Below, one piece after another: positions 11,028-21,640 of a DNA stretch of 64,000 nucleotides. The position numbers and the translations under genes were made by a program. The notes under the pieces are model-generated. The model saw only the letters and a list, made by a program, of their open reading frames with translations. It did no database searches and was not told the DNA's origin. This stretch comes from Diabrotica undecimpunctata (Eukaryota; Arthropoda; Insecta; Coleoptera; Chrysomelidae). The stretch is from positions 6,386,001-6,450,000 of the forward strand of contig NC_092806.1 in assembly GCF_040954645.1 (NCBI RefSeq), in the 5' to 3' direction. Numbering within the stretch: the first letter of the stretch is position 1; every line of letters starts with the position of its first letter.

Positions 11028-11741
11028 TTATATGTTGTTAACTACTAACTCCTCCGCTTGACAAAATTGTACCATACGGTCTCCTCGTTCGTTTCGTTCT
11101 CCTAATCCATAGTCACCCACATAACCGTCCACACATTCATGTCCAATTTTGGCATTAAAATCGCCCATTACTACTGTAGTGTGATGTTTCTTCATTGATT
11201 TTAGAATTTGTTCCAGATCGTAGTAGAAACTTTCAATTTCATCATCATCTTTATCAGCCGTAGGAGCATATACTTGTATAATATTTATAATTTGTTTATT
11301 TGACTGAAGTTGTAGTGCCATTATTCTATCAGAGAAGGGAGTAAAGCTTGTTACACAGTTACTGATTTTCTTTGATACCAAGACAGCGACACCGTAACGA
11401 TGAGTTGAACTGATGGTGCCTGAATAATAAAGTGTTCCACTATTATTCGTGCATTTTCCTGATCCTGGCCACTGTACATCACTTATACCTAGGACATCAA
11501 TTTTAAGGTTTTCCATTTCAAGGGCTACATTAGTTAATTTATCTGCTGCAAAGAGGCTTCTTACATTCCACGTCGCTATTCTTAACATCTTAAGGTTATT
11601 GACATTACTTACACAGGGATTTCGCTGGTTCACGACCTGAGAGGCCCTATGGTCTGTCTGTGGTTTTCCTCTCCTGCCGGATCTTGGGTTCCGAGGTCCA
11701 TGATCAGTAACATGAGTGATTGATGTGACATTTGCCATCAT
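11028..11741 (-). pseudogene. LINE C endonuclease (APE type, CFDP2/BovB-like)
   Basis: Starting at ATG 11741, the frame holds the nuclease entry MLRIATWNVRSL (catalytic Asn, near residue 52), GISDVQWPGSG, YGVAVLVSK, IIQVYAPTADKDDDEIE and the metal-binding MGDFNAKIG, then GLGERNERGDRM. This order matches the endonuclease of RTE/BovB elements, also known as craniofacial development protein 2. It ends at VVNN followed by a stop. The C-terminal part of the domain, with the second Asp and the Ser-Asp-His motif, is missing because of the internal deletion. An upstream leader of about 60 basic residues precedes the domain. Confidence 0.88.
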
Positions 11742-12046
11742 GATTATACTAGGGAATCTTAAAGATCATTAATACGGTTTCCCGTTGCCTTCTGTATCCT
11801 TACGCCGTTGACCATTCCTTGATTCATCCGCCTTCGAGACAGATTTCTCTGTCTCAGGACAAAAGAGTGCCCTACCAGTTACCCACTCTTCCGCCCGAAG
11901 CCATTGGTAGGTAAGTGGGGGATTGCTTATACCGGCAATCGCTCGGTGGAATTGTCGCCATATCAAAAGTGATACAAAACAGAATATATAAAAAATGTGA
12001 AGAACAAGTGTCATGGACACAATTTGGATTCCGCGATACCTTAGGC

Positions 12047-12610
12047 CAGCGGTTCTCAACCTTTTTTACTCAAGGACGCACTAACGTACTCCTTACAGAT
12101 TCGCGACACCCTTATATGTACAAATTTTTGCTAGTGGTAGGTAAGTACAGATGAATATATTAAACATATTATTTTTTATTTCGTAAGAACATAGCAAGCA
12201 AAAAACAAAACAGAAAGAATACATAAAATTAGTGTGAAATTCACATCAAGTAGTCGAGACAGGTAGCTAGATTTTATATTTTTCATCGCAGAAAATGCAC
12301 GGCGTACGTCACGTGTTGGTCCATCTTAAGGATAAGAAACAAGATATCTCGCTTTGCTCAACTATTCATAACGCAAGTTATATCGGTTAAATTTTAAAAA
12401 CAGACAGGAAACAATTACGGATTGGCACTTTATTGATTGGTATAACGTGGTGTATACTTAATAGTTAAAAAAATGGTTGAATGCATGATTGGTAAATTAT
12501 AACAAGTAAAAAAATATAAATAAAAATAGCGTATTCGTAAATCTCGCGACACACCTAATAGGTTCTTCCGGCACACCAGTGTGTCGCGACACGGTGGTTG
12601 AGAACCGCTG
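12047..12610. mobile_element. SPIN-like non-autonomous hAT transposon (MITE)
   Basis: The ends are a perfect 15-bp inverted repeat, CAGCGGTTCTCAACC. The 8-bp target duplication CCTTAGGC flanks it exactly (12039-12046 and 12611-12618). A GTGTGTCGCGACAC palindrome lies just inside the right end. There is no transposase, so mobility would need a hAT transposase in trans. The end sequence matches what I recall for SPIN/OC1-type hAT elements, known for horizontal transfer between animals. Excision in silico restores the LINE D frame. Confidence 0.92.
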
Positions 12611-13018
12611 CCTTAGGCACCCGAGAAGCTCTATTCGCTATGCAAGTGCTTATCTAGAGCTACAATGATGTCAACTGTGATGTATACATTTTTTTTATCG
12701 ACTACAAAAAGGTATTTGATAGAGTAGAACATGACAAGCTCATATCCATCTTGAAAGAAGCGGGCTGCCACGTGGTGACCAGTTGACAGAGACAATCTTC
12801 TAGATAGAGGAGTGAGACAAGGATACATTCTGTCACCATTTAACATGTACTGGGAACGTTTCTTAGAGCAACCTACTAAAATCTATATGGACATGGTTTA
12901 CCAAAAAAAATGGTCTTTAAGATATCTGAATTTCAACTCTAATCATCTCCCATCTCAAAAGAAGTCAGTAGTTATCGGCCTCTCTGACAGAGCTATTAGA
13001 TTATCCTATCCTATCAAT

Positions 13019-14498
13019 CTCAGAAAGACGGAAAAGCCACCGGTCCAGACAATATCAATGTCGAAATACTTAAACTAATTGCAGATAACGAAAGTAAAAG
13101 CCTAGATTTAATAACAGCACTATTCAATAAGATATATGACACAGGTAAAATACCAACAGACTGGCTAAAATCAACATTCGTAGCATTACCAAAAAAATCG
13201 AATTCCTCACAATGCGATGATTATCGAATATTAAGCTTGATGTCTCATGTCCTTAAAACTTTTCTCAGAATTATCCATACACGAATTTACAAGAAGTGCG
13301 AGTTCCAGATGAGTGACACTCAATTCGGATTTCGAAACGGATTGGGAACACGAGAGGCTCTTTTTACTTTAAATGTGTTAACGCAACGATGCAGAGACAT
13401 GAATGTTGATGTATATGCATGTTTTATTGACTATCGAAAAGTATTTGACTGCGTTAACTATCAAAAGATGATCGAAATTCTGAGAACAACTGGAGTTGAC
13501 GAACAAGACTTGCCAATTATCTCAGAACTATACTGGCACCAAACGGCAACAATTGAAATAGAGCACACAACATCCGAAGACATACAAATCCGACGAGGAG
13601 TGAGACAGGGTTGCGTCTTATCACCGCTACTCTTTAATTTGTATTCGGAGTCTATATTCAGAGAAGCATTAGACGAGGTCCAAGGCGGAATTAAGATTAA
13701 CGGAATCAGCATAGACAACATCAGATATGCTGATGATACCGTCTTAATAGCCAGCAACGCACAAAAACTACAAAATATAATAAATGCGGTAGTTCACCAC
13801 AGCGAAATGTTCGGTTTACATCTAAACGTTTCCAAAACTAAAACTTTAGTATTTTCAAAGACACCAATAAACGTACAGGTGTATGCCAAGTGTCAAATAA
13901 TAGAACAGGTAAATTCCATAAAATATTTGGGAACAAATATCAATAGTCAGTGTAATCCAAAAAAAGAAATCCTGTCAAGAATCGAACAAGCAAGGAAAAC
14001 ATTCATGAGCATTAAAACATTTTTTACAAGATCAGACCTTAGTCTACAGCTTAGAATCCGAATGATCAGATGTTACGTTTTTTCTGTCTTACTGTATGGC
14101 TGTGAAAGTTGGACAATGGACTCTGAAATAGAAAAAAGAATAGATGCCTTTAGATGTATATATACAGACGAATGTTGAGGATTCCATGGGTACAAAGAGT
14201 TACTAATGTTGAGGTACTTCGTCGCATGTGTAAACAAAAAGAATTACTAAGAATAATCAAAGAGAGGAAAATGCAATACTTGGGTCATGTGCTTAGAGGC
14301 GAAAGAAATGAATTACTTCAAGTTATACTGGAAGGAAAAGTACAGGGCAAAAGATTAGTAGGAAGACGCCAGAACTCGTGGCTGAAAGACCTAAGGAGAT
14401 GGTTCGACCGCTCATCCGCAGAGATCTTTCGCGCAGCAGTTTCCAAAACTACAATTGCCATTTGGATCGCCAACCTTCGAAAGGAGACGGCGCAATGA
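13019..14498 (+). pseudogene. LINE E reverse transcriptase and C-terminal domain
   Basis: The frame is open from the truncation point to 14178. It carries GKATGPDNINVEIL, FVALPKKSNSSQCDDYR, FGFRNGLGTREALF, the FIDYRKVFDC aspartate, RRGVRQGCVLSPLLFNLYS, catalytic RYADDTVLIA, KYLGTNI and YGCESWTM. A single missing base near 14151 (relatives have GAG where AG remains) shifts the frame. The rest reads on from 14154 as YIYRRMLRIPWVQRVTN to YLGHVLRGERNELL, GRRQNSWLKDLRRWF and IANLRKETAQ. One frameshift is the only visible lesion in the retained part. A close relative lies at 37502-37862. Confidence 0.92.
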
Positions 14499-14505
14499 GA
14501 AGAAG
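13019..14505 (+). mobile_element. LINE E: 5'-truncated RTE-like element with 11-bp target duplication
   Basis: ATCCTATCAAT occurs immediately before (13008-13018) and after (14506-14516) the element, fixing both ends. It is truncated within the region before the RT and ends in a short GAGAAGAAG tail right after the stop codon at 14496-14498. The low mutation load suggests a fairly recent insertion. The stretch 12881-13007 upstream shows nothing recognisable. Confidence 0.93.
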
Positions 14506-14689
14506 ATCCTATCAATAGATCTTAGGCCATAAAAGAAGCAAAAACAGTACTAACACATAATTCACACCTACATCACCTATCAAAAAAACACGTTCAAATC
14601 ACGCGTGCATACTGTTAGTTTACAATAACAAGAATAACAACAAAACTAACATGGTAAAGAAAAACTATATGTGTCTCTTCTATATAAAA

Positions 14690-15105
14690 AGTTTATGAGA
14701 ATAGCTTGCAAATTTTCTATCTAAACATAACATTACAGTTGCTCATAAAGGACACAATCTTTTAAAAAAGAATGTTATAAAACTAAAAACAAAATTCGTT
14801 CTATTAAAAAAATCGCATATTGTATATGAAATTCCCTGCTCGAATTGCGATGGGATATATATTGGACAAACCAGTAAACTACTTAAATTAAGAATATGTT
14901 CTCACAAATATGACAAAAAAACTCAACTGCCCTCACAAAACATAAAAACTAAAAGCAACATAAGACAAAGCAACACTAAGTTCATAAAAAATGAACATCA
15001 CAGAAAAAAGAGGAAACTCTTAGAGTCTATACAAACAAAAAAAATGCAATAAATGATAAAAAAGATGTCAACAATTTAAACAACATATATTTTTATTTAA
15101 TTTAA
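14690..15105 (+). pseudogene. Penelope-like GIY-YIG endonuclease
   Basis: One frame reads NITVAHKGHNLLKKN, KKSHIVYEIPCSNC, DGIYIGQTSKLLKLRI and CSHKYDKK, then KKRKLLESIQTKK; a neighbouring frame continues DKKDVNNLNNIYFYL. The VYEIPC..C..IYIGQT string is the form of the GIY-YIG nuclease fused to the RT in Penelope-like retroelements, with the cysteine pair specific to them. The nuclease would cut the target for reverse transcription. Here it is broken by a frameshift near 15050 and lacks its RT. Confidence 0.8.
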
Positions 15106-15335
15106 AATACACAAATAGATAATCTAAGAACGCATATGATGTTAAAACAACTAATTGTTTAAATGATAAACCAACATCAACAAACAACCTATTATATCAT
15201 GTTCTATGCTTTTATTATTATTTTAATTGCGATGTTTAATTGCATACTGATTACCAACCAACTTTTACATGCTTGGTAATTCAAAAGCTTTTTATTTTAA
15301 ATCTTATTATACATATGATGAGATAATAAAATCTT

Positions 15336-16202
15336 TTTTACCGAATTTATGCAGCGTATACAACGAAGAAAAAACTAAAAACAGATGATAAAAACCAAGC
15401 AATATGCACAGACTCCCTGTCGTTACTACAATCGGTAAAAAGTCTATACTCTCAGCATCCCTTAGTTCAAGAAATCCATAGGACTTACAGTGCACTCGCT
15501 TTTCAAGGTGGAAATGTCACGATCATCTGGCTACCATCCCATATCGGCATCCCCGGTAATGAAAAAGCAGACCAAACAGCCAAGCAAGCTTCTTGTGTAA
15601 ACAGTCAATCCTCAAAAGCCCAACATATTCAAATCCATAATGACCTAAAGCAAATTTTCAAGCAACAACAGTATCATACCTGGCAAACCGACTGAAACAC
15701 AATTAAGAGTGCATTACATGAGATCCGGCAGACTGTTGAAAAATTTAAACTTCCAACTATCTCTAGAAACGAAAAAGCTGTCATCCGAAGATTAAGAATA
15801 GGACATACCCAATTCACACATAATTACTTAATGAAGTCCGAGCCGAAGCCCAATTGCCAAATCTGCTCAAGTGTATTAACTGTGAAAAACATCCTGATCG
15901 AGTGTCCTCGGTACGCAAAACACAGAGTGCAACATAAACTTAAGTCTAATATCAAAGACGTTTTAAACTCACCCGATCAAGTCTTTCCCCTAATTGGTTT
16001 CTTGAAACACATTCAGTTGTTCAACAGAATATAACCCCTTGTTTTCCATGTACTTTACTTATATTATATTATTCAGTCATAGGTTTTGAGCTTATAGATT
16101 AACTGTAGCAATTAGTTACATGTGCTTATTGTAATTATTGTACACAATATTGTTTGTGTCAATGGTCATTGCAGCCGAGACACATCAATTTAAATAAAAA
16201 AA
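15336..16202 (+). mobile_element. LINE F: RNase H-bearing LINE 3' end, in the Penelope remnant
   Basis: A 5'-truncated non-LTR element whose coding part ends at 16034, followed by about 160 bases of 3' UTR and an A-rich end (16190-16202). AATCTT is found at both sides (near 15330-15335 and 16201-16206), a weak target duplication blurred by the A tail. The coding remnant is the ribonuclease H domain and zinc-finger tail of an I/R1-group LINE. Confidence 0.75.
15360..16034 (+). pseudogene. LINE F RNase H domain and C-terminal tail
   Basis: The frame includes the RNase H aspartate in ICTDSLSLLQSV and the final helix IIWLPSHIGIPGNEKADQTAK, whose His and Asp complete the active site. A TGA in YHTWQTD*NTIK (about 15694) interrupts it. 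The tail then reads RRLRIGHTQFTHNYLM and CQICSSVLTVKNILIEC, a C-x2-C-x7-N-x4-C relic of the usual CCHC finger. The enzyme degrades RNA in RNA-DNA hybrids during retrotransposition. The first catalytic Asp and the Glu are lost to 5' truncation. Confidence 0.85.
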
Positions 16203-16355
16203 TCTTATGTTTATGTTTTTTTGATAAAATATGTTGTAGTTAATAGTAATTCTTGAAAAAGGCAAGGATATCCTGCCAAAACATCGAAAAAAGTAAATAA
16301 AAATGTCTAGTATCATAGACAATCTTTTTTATGAACTTAAGCCCAAGAAATTAGA

Positions 16356-16359
<4 letters not shown>

Positions 16360-16435
<76 letters not shown>
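16360..16435. repeat. (AT)n microsatellite, left flank of Tc1-type element
   Basis: About 38 AT units ending directly at the element's TA target dinucleotide. Confidence 0.95.
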
Positions 16436-16436
<1 letters not shown>

Positions 16437-18497
16437 TACTCGCCAAAATTAACGCACCACCTAAAATAGACCATGATTTTAAAACTATATTTCTTCTGAA
16501 CCCTTAATTGGATTTCCATGATTTATTTTTCACATTGTAGGTATATTTCTAGTTAATGACTATATTAATGTTTTTTAAGAAATGTCAACGTTTTACTTAT
16601 ATACAGGGTGTAAAAATAAAGTTGTGTTTTTTCATCTAATTTTGCAACACCCGGTGTTATGAATATTTTAAGATCGCTTCATTCTTTTTTCACATTTTGG
16701 TAAAAAAATCATTAAGATACGTTTATTATCAAAAAAGAAAAGTATGTTCAAAGCATTGCTTGATTTTTTACTCTCCAAAATTAACGCCCGACCTCAACTC
16801 TGCCATAATTATTAAGCTATTTTTCTTGTGTATCCTTGATTGGATTTCAATAATTTTTTTTGCTCATTGCAGACCTATTTCTAAGTAATTACGGTATTAT
16901 TGGTTTCTGGAAAATGTCAACATTTCACCTAGATACGAAGTGTAAAAATAAATTTGATTTTTCATCTTATTTTGCAACACCCTGTGGAATTTACTTAAAG
17001 CAAATGCTACATCTTAATCTTAATCTTAATACTTTAAAAAAGTTTCATTTTTTTCAACATTTTCGTAAAAAAATCATCGATACCTTTTTTATCAAAAAAG
17101 AAAAGTACGTTCAAAGTGTAATGTGACTTTATTGAATTGTAAAAATTCAACATTCAATTTCAAGAAATCTGAGCCAAGATGAATGTGTTCAGGCAATTAC
17201 TTTAGCTGATGTAGTAAGTTATCGTGAAATAGGCTTGAGGTTAGGGGTATTTCATATTACAATATCACGAGTCATTCAACGTTTTCGAGAAACAAACGAC
17301 CATACGAAACGGCGTGGATAAGGAAGAGAAAAACTTACAACACCACGACAAGATCAGTTTATCAGGCTTCGTGCTATAAGAGAACGTTTTCCCACAATGA
17401 GACATTCACAAATACAAGTGACAAATGTTCATAATATTCAAATTAGTAGAAACACTATATAAAGGCGTCTCGTTGAACAAGATCTGCAAATAAGGATACC
17501 AGTCATAGCTTTAAACGTAAACCATTGTAGAAATAGATTACAATTTGCCAGAGAGCACCTTGACTGAAATGTTGATGACTGGAAGTACGTGTTGTTCACT
17601 GATGAATCGTGGTATTGCTTATATAGCTCAGTGTGAGAGTTAATCGACGGCCAAGAGAACGCTATGCACAGTGTAATATACGACCTATTACTTTATTCAA
17701 TGGTGGATCTGTAATGGTTTGGGGAGAAATATCTCTTACAACGCAAACGGACCTTGTTGCTTTACGAAGAGATTTCTTATCAGGTGAAAGGTATATTAGA
17801 TATTTTGTCTAACCATGTAGTTCCATTTAATCCTTACATAGGAAATAATTTTCTTTTAATGAGAATTTGTGTCTCCTGTCTCTCTTGACGACATAGAAGT
17901 TATTGTGAGAGAAGTTTGGGATGCAATTGATCAAGACCAAATAAGCTGCTTGATTTTAAGTATGCCTCGCCGCTGTGAAGAAGTAATTAGATGTAGAGGT
18001 GGAAATACTCGTTATTAAGTATTTTTGGGAAAGGGCAATTGTTAAAGAACATTTAGGTTATATTTTCTTAGGCTTTATTTGTATTAAATGTCAATAAAGT
18101 TTATGTAAGTAATGTTTTCTTTGCTCTAAATGTTGATAGAAACTTGTTACATTTAAAGTTCTGTATAATCTTTGATATTAGAGATATCGAAATAATTTTT
18201 TCACGAAAATATTAAGAAAGAACAAATTTATCTTAAAATAATAATAATATGTAGCATTTATTTCTAATAAATTCCAGAGAGTGTTGCAAAAAACGATGGA
18301 AAAACACAACTTTATTTTTACAACCCCGTACACGGGTAAAACGTTGATATTTTTCAGAAAACATTAATACATTGATTTACTAGGAATCAACCTATAACAT
18401 GAAAAAAACATCATCAAAATCTAATTATTCGTTCAGAAGAAAAATAGCTTCAAAAATTTTTGTACATTTAAGGTGGTGCGTTAATTTTGGGCATTAG
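16436..18497 (+). mobile_element. Tc1/mariner-type transposon with long inverted ends, in an (AT)n tract
   Basis: The ends match as inverted repeats (CCAAAATTAACGCACCACCT on the left and its complement on the right), flanked by TA (16434-16435, 18498-18499). Similarity between the ends continues inward for roughly 250-300 bases. The left end is duplicated in tandem: 16436-16767 and a diverged second unit 16768-17115, both ending in AAAAGAAAAGTA.GTTCAAAG. A decayed transposase lies between them. The element landed in, or seeded, the AT run that now flanks both sides. Confidence 0.88.
17150..18021 (+). pseudogene. Tc1-like transposase, decayed and internally deleted
   Basis: The helix-turn-helix part reads SYREIGLRLGVFHITISRVI and QRFRETNDHTKRRG, followed by DQFIRLRAIRERFPT. 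The DDE region starts with LFTDESWYCLY (first catalytic Asp) and GGSVMVWGEISL. After FLLM the frame jumps to DDIEVIVREVWDAID near the C-terminus, so the segment with the second Asp and the final Glu is gone. Several TGA and TAA stops interrupt the frame. Inactive; it would have cut and pasted elements with the matching inverted ends. Confidence 0.85.
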
Positions 18498-18690
<193 letters not shown>

Positions 18691-19189
18691 ATCTGCTTAA
18701 GTTTAAATTTAATTAAATTAAATTAAATTAGATTTAATTTCTCCGGGTTCTTAACTACAAATAAAAATATTTTACCTTCAATTCGTTGCTTCTAGTATTT
18801 TCTAAATGCTGTCATTCTTTAGGATTGAAAAGGAGAATAAATATTATAAACATAATTTATGACGTTTTTAAAAAAAAAACACCATTTATTTTAATACCAT
18901 ATAAAAATATAAAAATAAAGATCATATACAAGTTATTATCTATTCCTCAGAACAACAGAAAACTTAATTTTGTTATCTCTCTTTTAAACCAAGTTATTTA
19001 ATTTACTGTAAAAATTGGTCTAACTTTCTTAAAAAACAAACAAAATTTTATTATGTGCCAATTATGTGGTTTGTAAATTTAATTCTTTTTAAGCAATTAC
19101 TTTATGATATGAGTTTAAAAAAACATGGTACAAATACAACGCTTATTTCACAAATAATTTGACTGACCTTTTTTATTTACTCTCTGCGA
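18691..19189. other. AT-rich spacer, no gene seen
   Basis: Contains a short AATTA-type tandem (18708-18740). Open frames here have no family resemblance. Confidence 0.45.
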
Positions 19190-20545
19190 TGTTTCCCGGC
19201 GGACACTGATTTAGTCTCCGGATTGTGTTCAAGCAAAACTGTCAAATTCTCCAAACTCGTATGGCTCTGCTGCTTCCTCCCTTTTATTTCGTCGATATGA
19301 CGACGCCAGGTAAGTTTGTTATCGACAGTTACTCCAAAAAACTTGTAATGATCAGTTAACTATAAATTTACTCCGTCAAGTGTTAAGGTTGATCTGCACC
19401 CCCCAAAAGACAAACTGTAAATTCAAAAAATTTGAAAAAAATTGAGAAGGTATATGTGATGACTAGAAGTATTTTGACAACTTTTAAGCAAACTTCATGT
19501 TTTCGTTTTTGAAAAAACTCAAAAAAAACTACTTTTTTCCAAGTATAAAGCGGGAAAACCAAACATAGGATTTTGTTAATTTTTTTACAGCATCAAGATA
19601 TAATTATAAGAAATACTTATGAATTTTTTAAAAAATTTTGAATTTACAGTTTTGTACCAATAGGAAAAAATAATATGTTTCGGGTTATAATAAAGTTACC
19701 GGTAAGAAACCGAAATATTTTTTAATAACAACATATATGAAACTGTAAAAGTGGAAAATATTTGCAATAAAACGTTAAATATTTTTTCCTGAGCATATGA
19801 AAAATCTCGTTAAACAAGAATTATGTCTTGAACTGCCGCCTTCAAATTGTAATGTAGGGAGATCGCTCCATCTGAAACAATGGTAGTATTTATCATCGAT
19901 AGATAGCATTACGTTCGGCTTCGAAACGCTTCAAACTAAACGTCATACTAACAGGGTTGCCATATCAATTACTTTGTACAACACTTTGGCAGATTATAAC
20001 AAAATTTAATATAAATGTTATCGGTTTGAATTTTGAACCGGTCATGCTAAAACTTACAGAGTTACACAATAATAGATACTGCAACTTTTATTATGAAAGT
20101 ACGATATTATAAAATTTACACTCTATAAGTAATATATCTATAAAAAACCTATTTGGGAATTTCTAAGCTATTGTATCTCCTGGTGAATTTAATTATTTTG
20201 GATTTATGGGAAGAGAACCTGAAGCCAGTTTTCTCGGACCATCTAGTAAGGGACTCGACAGAATTTTATAATAAAGATGAGGTTGCAGCTGTGGATTTTC
20301 CTTGGCAGTATACAAGGTCGTCCGCGTATAGAGCAAATTTACCGGGAGATTTTGTATAAGAGCAAATATCAATTGATAGCTAGTAGAAAGAGGGTAGAAC
20401 TCTAGAAAGTAGAACCTTGGGGTACACCATTTTTAGTGACATAGTTGTCGGATAATACTCCGTTAACTGTGATTCTGAAATTTCTATTATTTAAAAAGTT
20501 TTTTATAAAGCATTATATGTTGCCCGTAAGAATATTGTCTACCAG
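19190..20545 (-). pseudogene. LINE G: reverse transcriptase fragment with an insertion
   Basis: On the minus strand, 20545-20155 reads FIKNFLNNRNFRITVNGVL, the NGVPQGST block, catalytic LYADDLVYCQG and SVESLTRWSEKTGF. It ends RRYNSLEIP near 20150 and resumes at about 19403 with STLTLDGVNL, DHYKFFGVTVDNKLTWRRHI and EIKGRKQQS to 19190. About 750 bases (19404-20150) are inserted between the two halves. Motif spacing fits a jockey/I-type RT. Multiple stops are present. Confidence 0.82.
19404..20150. mobile_element. Unidentified insertion in LINE G with an inverted-repeat subunit
   Basis: The block separates two halves of one RT gene, so it is an insertion. Its first 255 bases form an inverted-repeat unit: AAACTGTAAATTCAAAA near 19411-19428 faces its complement at about 19632-19656. 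No coding sequence or convincing target duplication was found, so the element type is open; a MITE is the simplest reading. Confidence 0.45.
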
Positions 20546-20574
20546 TTTTTTAAAAATAACCAAAAATATACTTA

Positions 20575-20618
20575 TATTAAACTTAAATTGTGGCTTATGC
20601 CCAGTAAAAGTAGTAATT
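20575..20618 (+). repeat. Dispersed TTAAATTGTGGCTTA motif, copy 1
   Basis: CTTAAATTGTGGCTTATG.CC followed by an AAAA.TAGTA stretch recurs at 23690-23725 and in part at 59198-59225. It may be the shared end of an unidentified element. Confidence 0.5.
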
Positions 20619-21640
20619 ACAAATGTTTTAAAATCAAATTTTACTAAATCGACCCAGACGTTCGTTATAAAAAGATATAAAATGACGTTTGTTAAAAGTC
20701 ATTTTATTTTTATAAAATGTATGTATATGTGTATAATTTGTATGTATATTGTGTATATTACAGTATACCGCAAGGTTACTTCACACGTCTCTATTGTTCG
20801 ACTTACGATTGATAAGAAGTATTCACTTTAAAAAACAAAATTATTAATTATTTTTAAGCAATACACATCTATGTCTAAATTTGCAAGCGTTCAAAATTTA
20901 TTTATCCTTTTTAGGGAACGCGTTAAAATTCTTCAAAAGTCGAATCGTATCAGCCGCTTTCGATCGTTTAAACTGTCGTTTTTTGTTAACAAAAGACTAC
21001 TTTGTTCCTGATTGTAGACCTTAAGATAAACATATTTTATGGATTATAATAATACTTTAAATTGTATTACAACTCTGTTGAACAACGCAATATTAAATTC
21101 CAGTTTTGTACTTACGTTTATTCTCCTAGAAGCATATTACCCGAAGCATTAGCTAAAACACTCTTTATTTCGCTACCATTAACCAAGAACAGTAGCACTG
21201 GCTAATAAATTTCATGTCCTACATTAAATCTTATGCGTTTCATAGCGGCTTTAATGGTCGGTTAATATAAATTCATTTCGGTCCGTAGTCCAAGAACAGT
21301 CCGTTTGTTATGTTTGGTTTTAGTATTTTACTTGCTTTTGAGCTGTTTTGCTTAAGGTCGTTTTATTTCTGGAAAATCTCCGGAATTAGATAGTTGCTAA
21401 GAAATAGAGAAATATAGGACTGCAAAGAGAACAAAAATAAGTAAAATACGAGAAGCACTAAAATGCTCGAAAATTATATTTAAAATGAATAAACCTGCGG
21501 TTAAATAAATAGGAAAAAGATTGTTACAAACAATATATAAGTGAATGTCTACATTTAGATTTTCGTACTGCACGTAGTTAACAGTCTCCTTTTTGCATAC
21601 CTCAATATATTTTTGTTTTTTATACAAACGGTTGACTTTT
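20619..21640. other. No recognised gene
   Basis: AT-rich with no family-like frames. A frame at 20445-20831 is mostly antisense to LINE G and this spacer. Confidence 0.4.

Larger units (their letters stand above)
8980..11962 (-). mobile_element. LINE C: near full-length RTE/BovB-like retrotransposon in LINE D
   Basis: Flanked on both sides by TCAAAAGTGAT (8969-8979 and 11963-11973), a perfect 11-bp target duplication. On the minus strand it begins with a GC-rich 5' UTR of about 220 bases (11962-11742), then the endonuclease, RT and a tail of AAG/GAA units (8980-8995) instead of poly(A). A segment between endonuclease and linker is deleted near 11020-11035, so it cannot be autonomous. It is younger than LINE D. 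Confidence 0.92.
8700..12880 (+). mobile_element. LINE D: RTE-like element carrying two younger insertions
   Basis: Three plus-strand pieces belong to one RT gene: 8700-8979, 11974-12046 and 12619-12880. The first reads EVTASIRKTKYGKAVG to TFSKV, the second IQNRIYKKC to FRDTLG, the third TREALFAMQVL, FIDYKKVFDRVEHDKL and RGVRQGYILSP. Removing LINE C (8980-11962) and the hAT MITE (12047-12610), each with one copy of its target duplication, joins the pieces in one continuous frame. LINE D itself has stops and a deletion between the catalytic aspartate region and RGVRQG. It is the oldest layer here. Confidence 0.85.
14650..16330 (+). mobile_element. Penelope-like element remnant, split by LINE F
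   Basis: The 5' part (14650-15335) encodes the C-terminal GIY-YIG endonuclease of a Penelope-like element. The 3' part (16203-16330) holds a decayed terminal segment, TTGAAAAAGGC...GCCAAAACATCG, that resembles the conserved end of these elements. The two halves are separated by LINE F at 15336-16202. The reverse transcriptase that should precede the endonuclease is absent. Confidence 0.7.

Noticed and set aside
10541..11041. 166-residue plus-strand frame rich in Ser, Leu and Phe
   Set aside because: It lies antisense to the LINE C linker and RT; the minus-strand frame has the family motifs.
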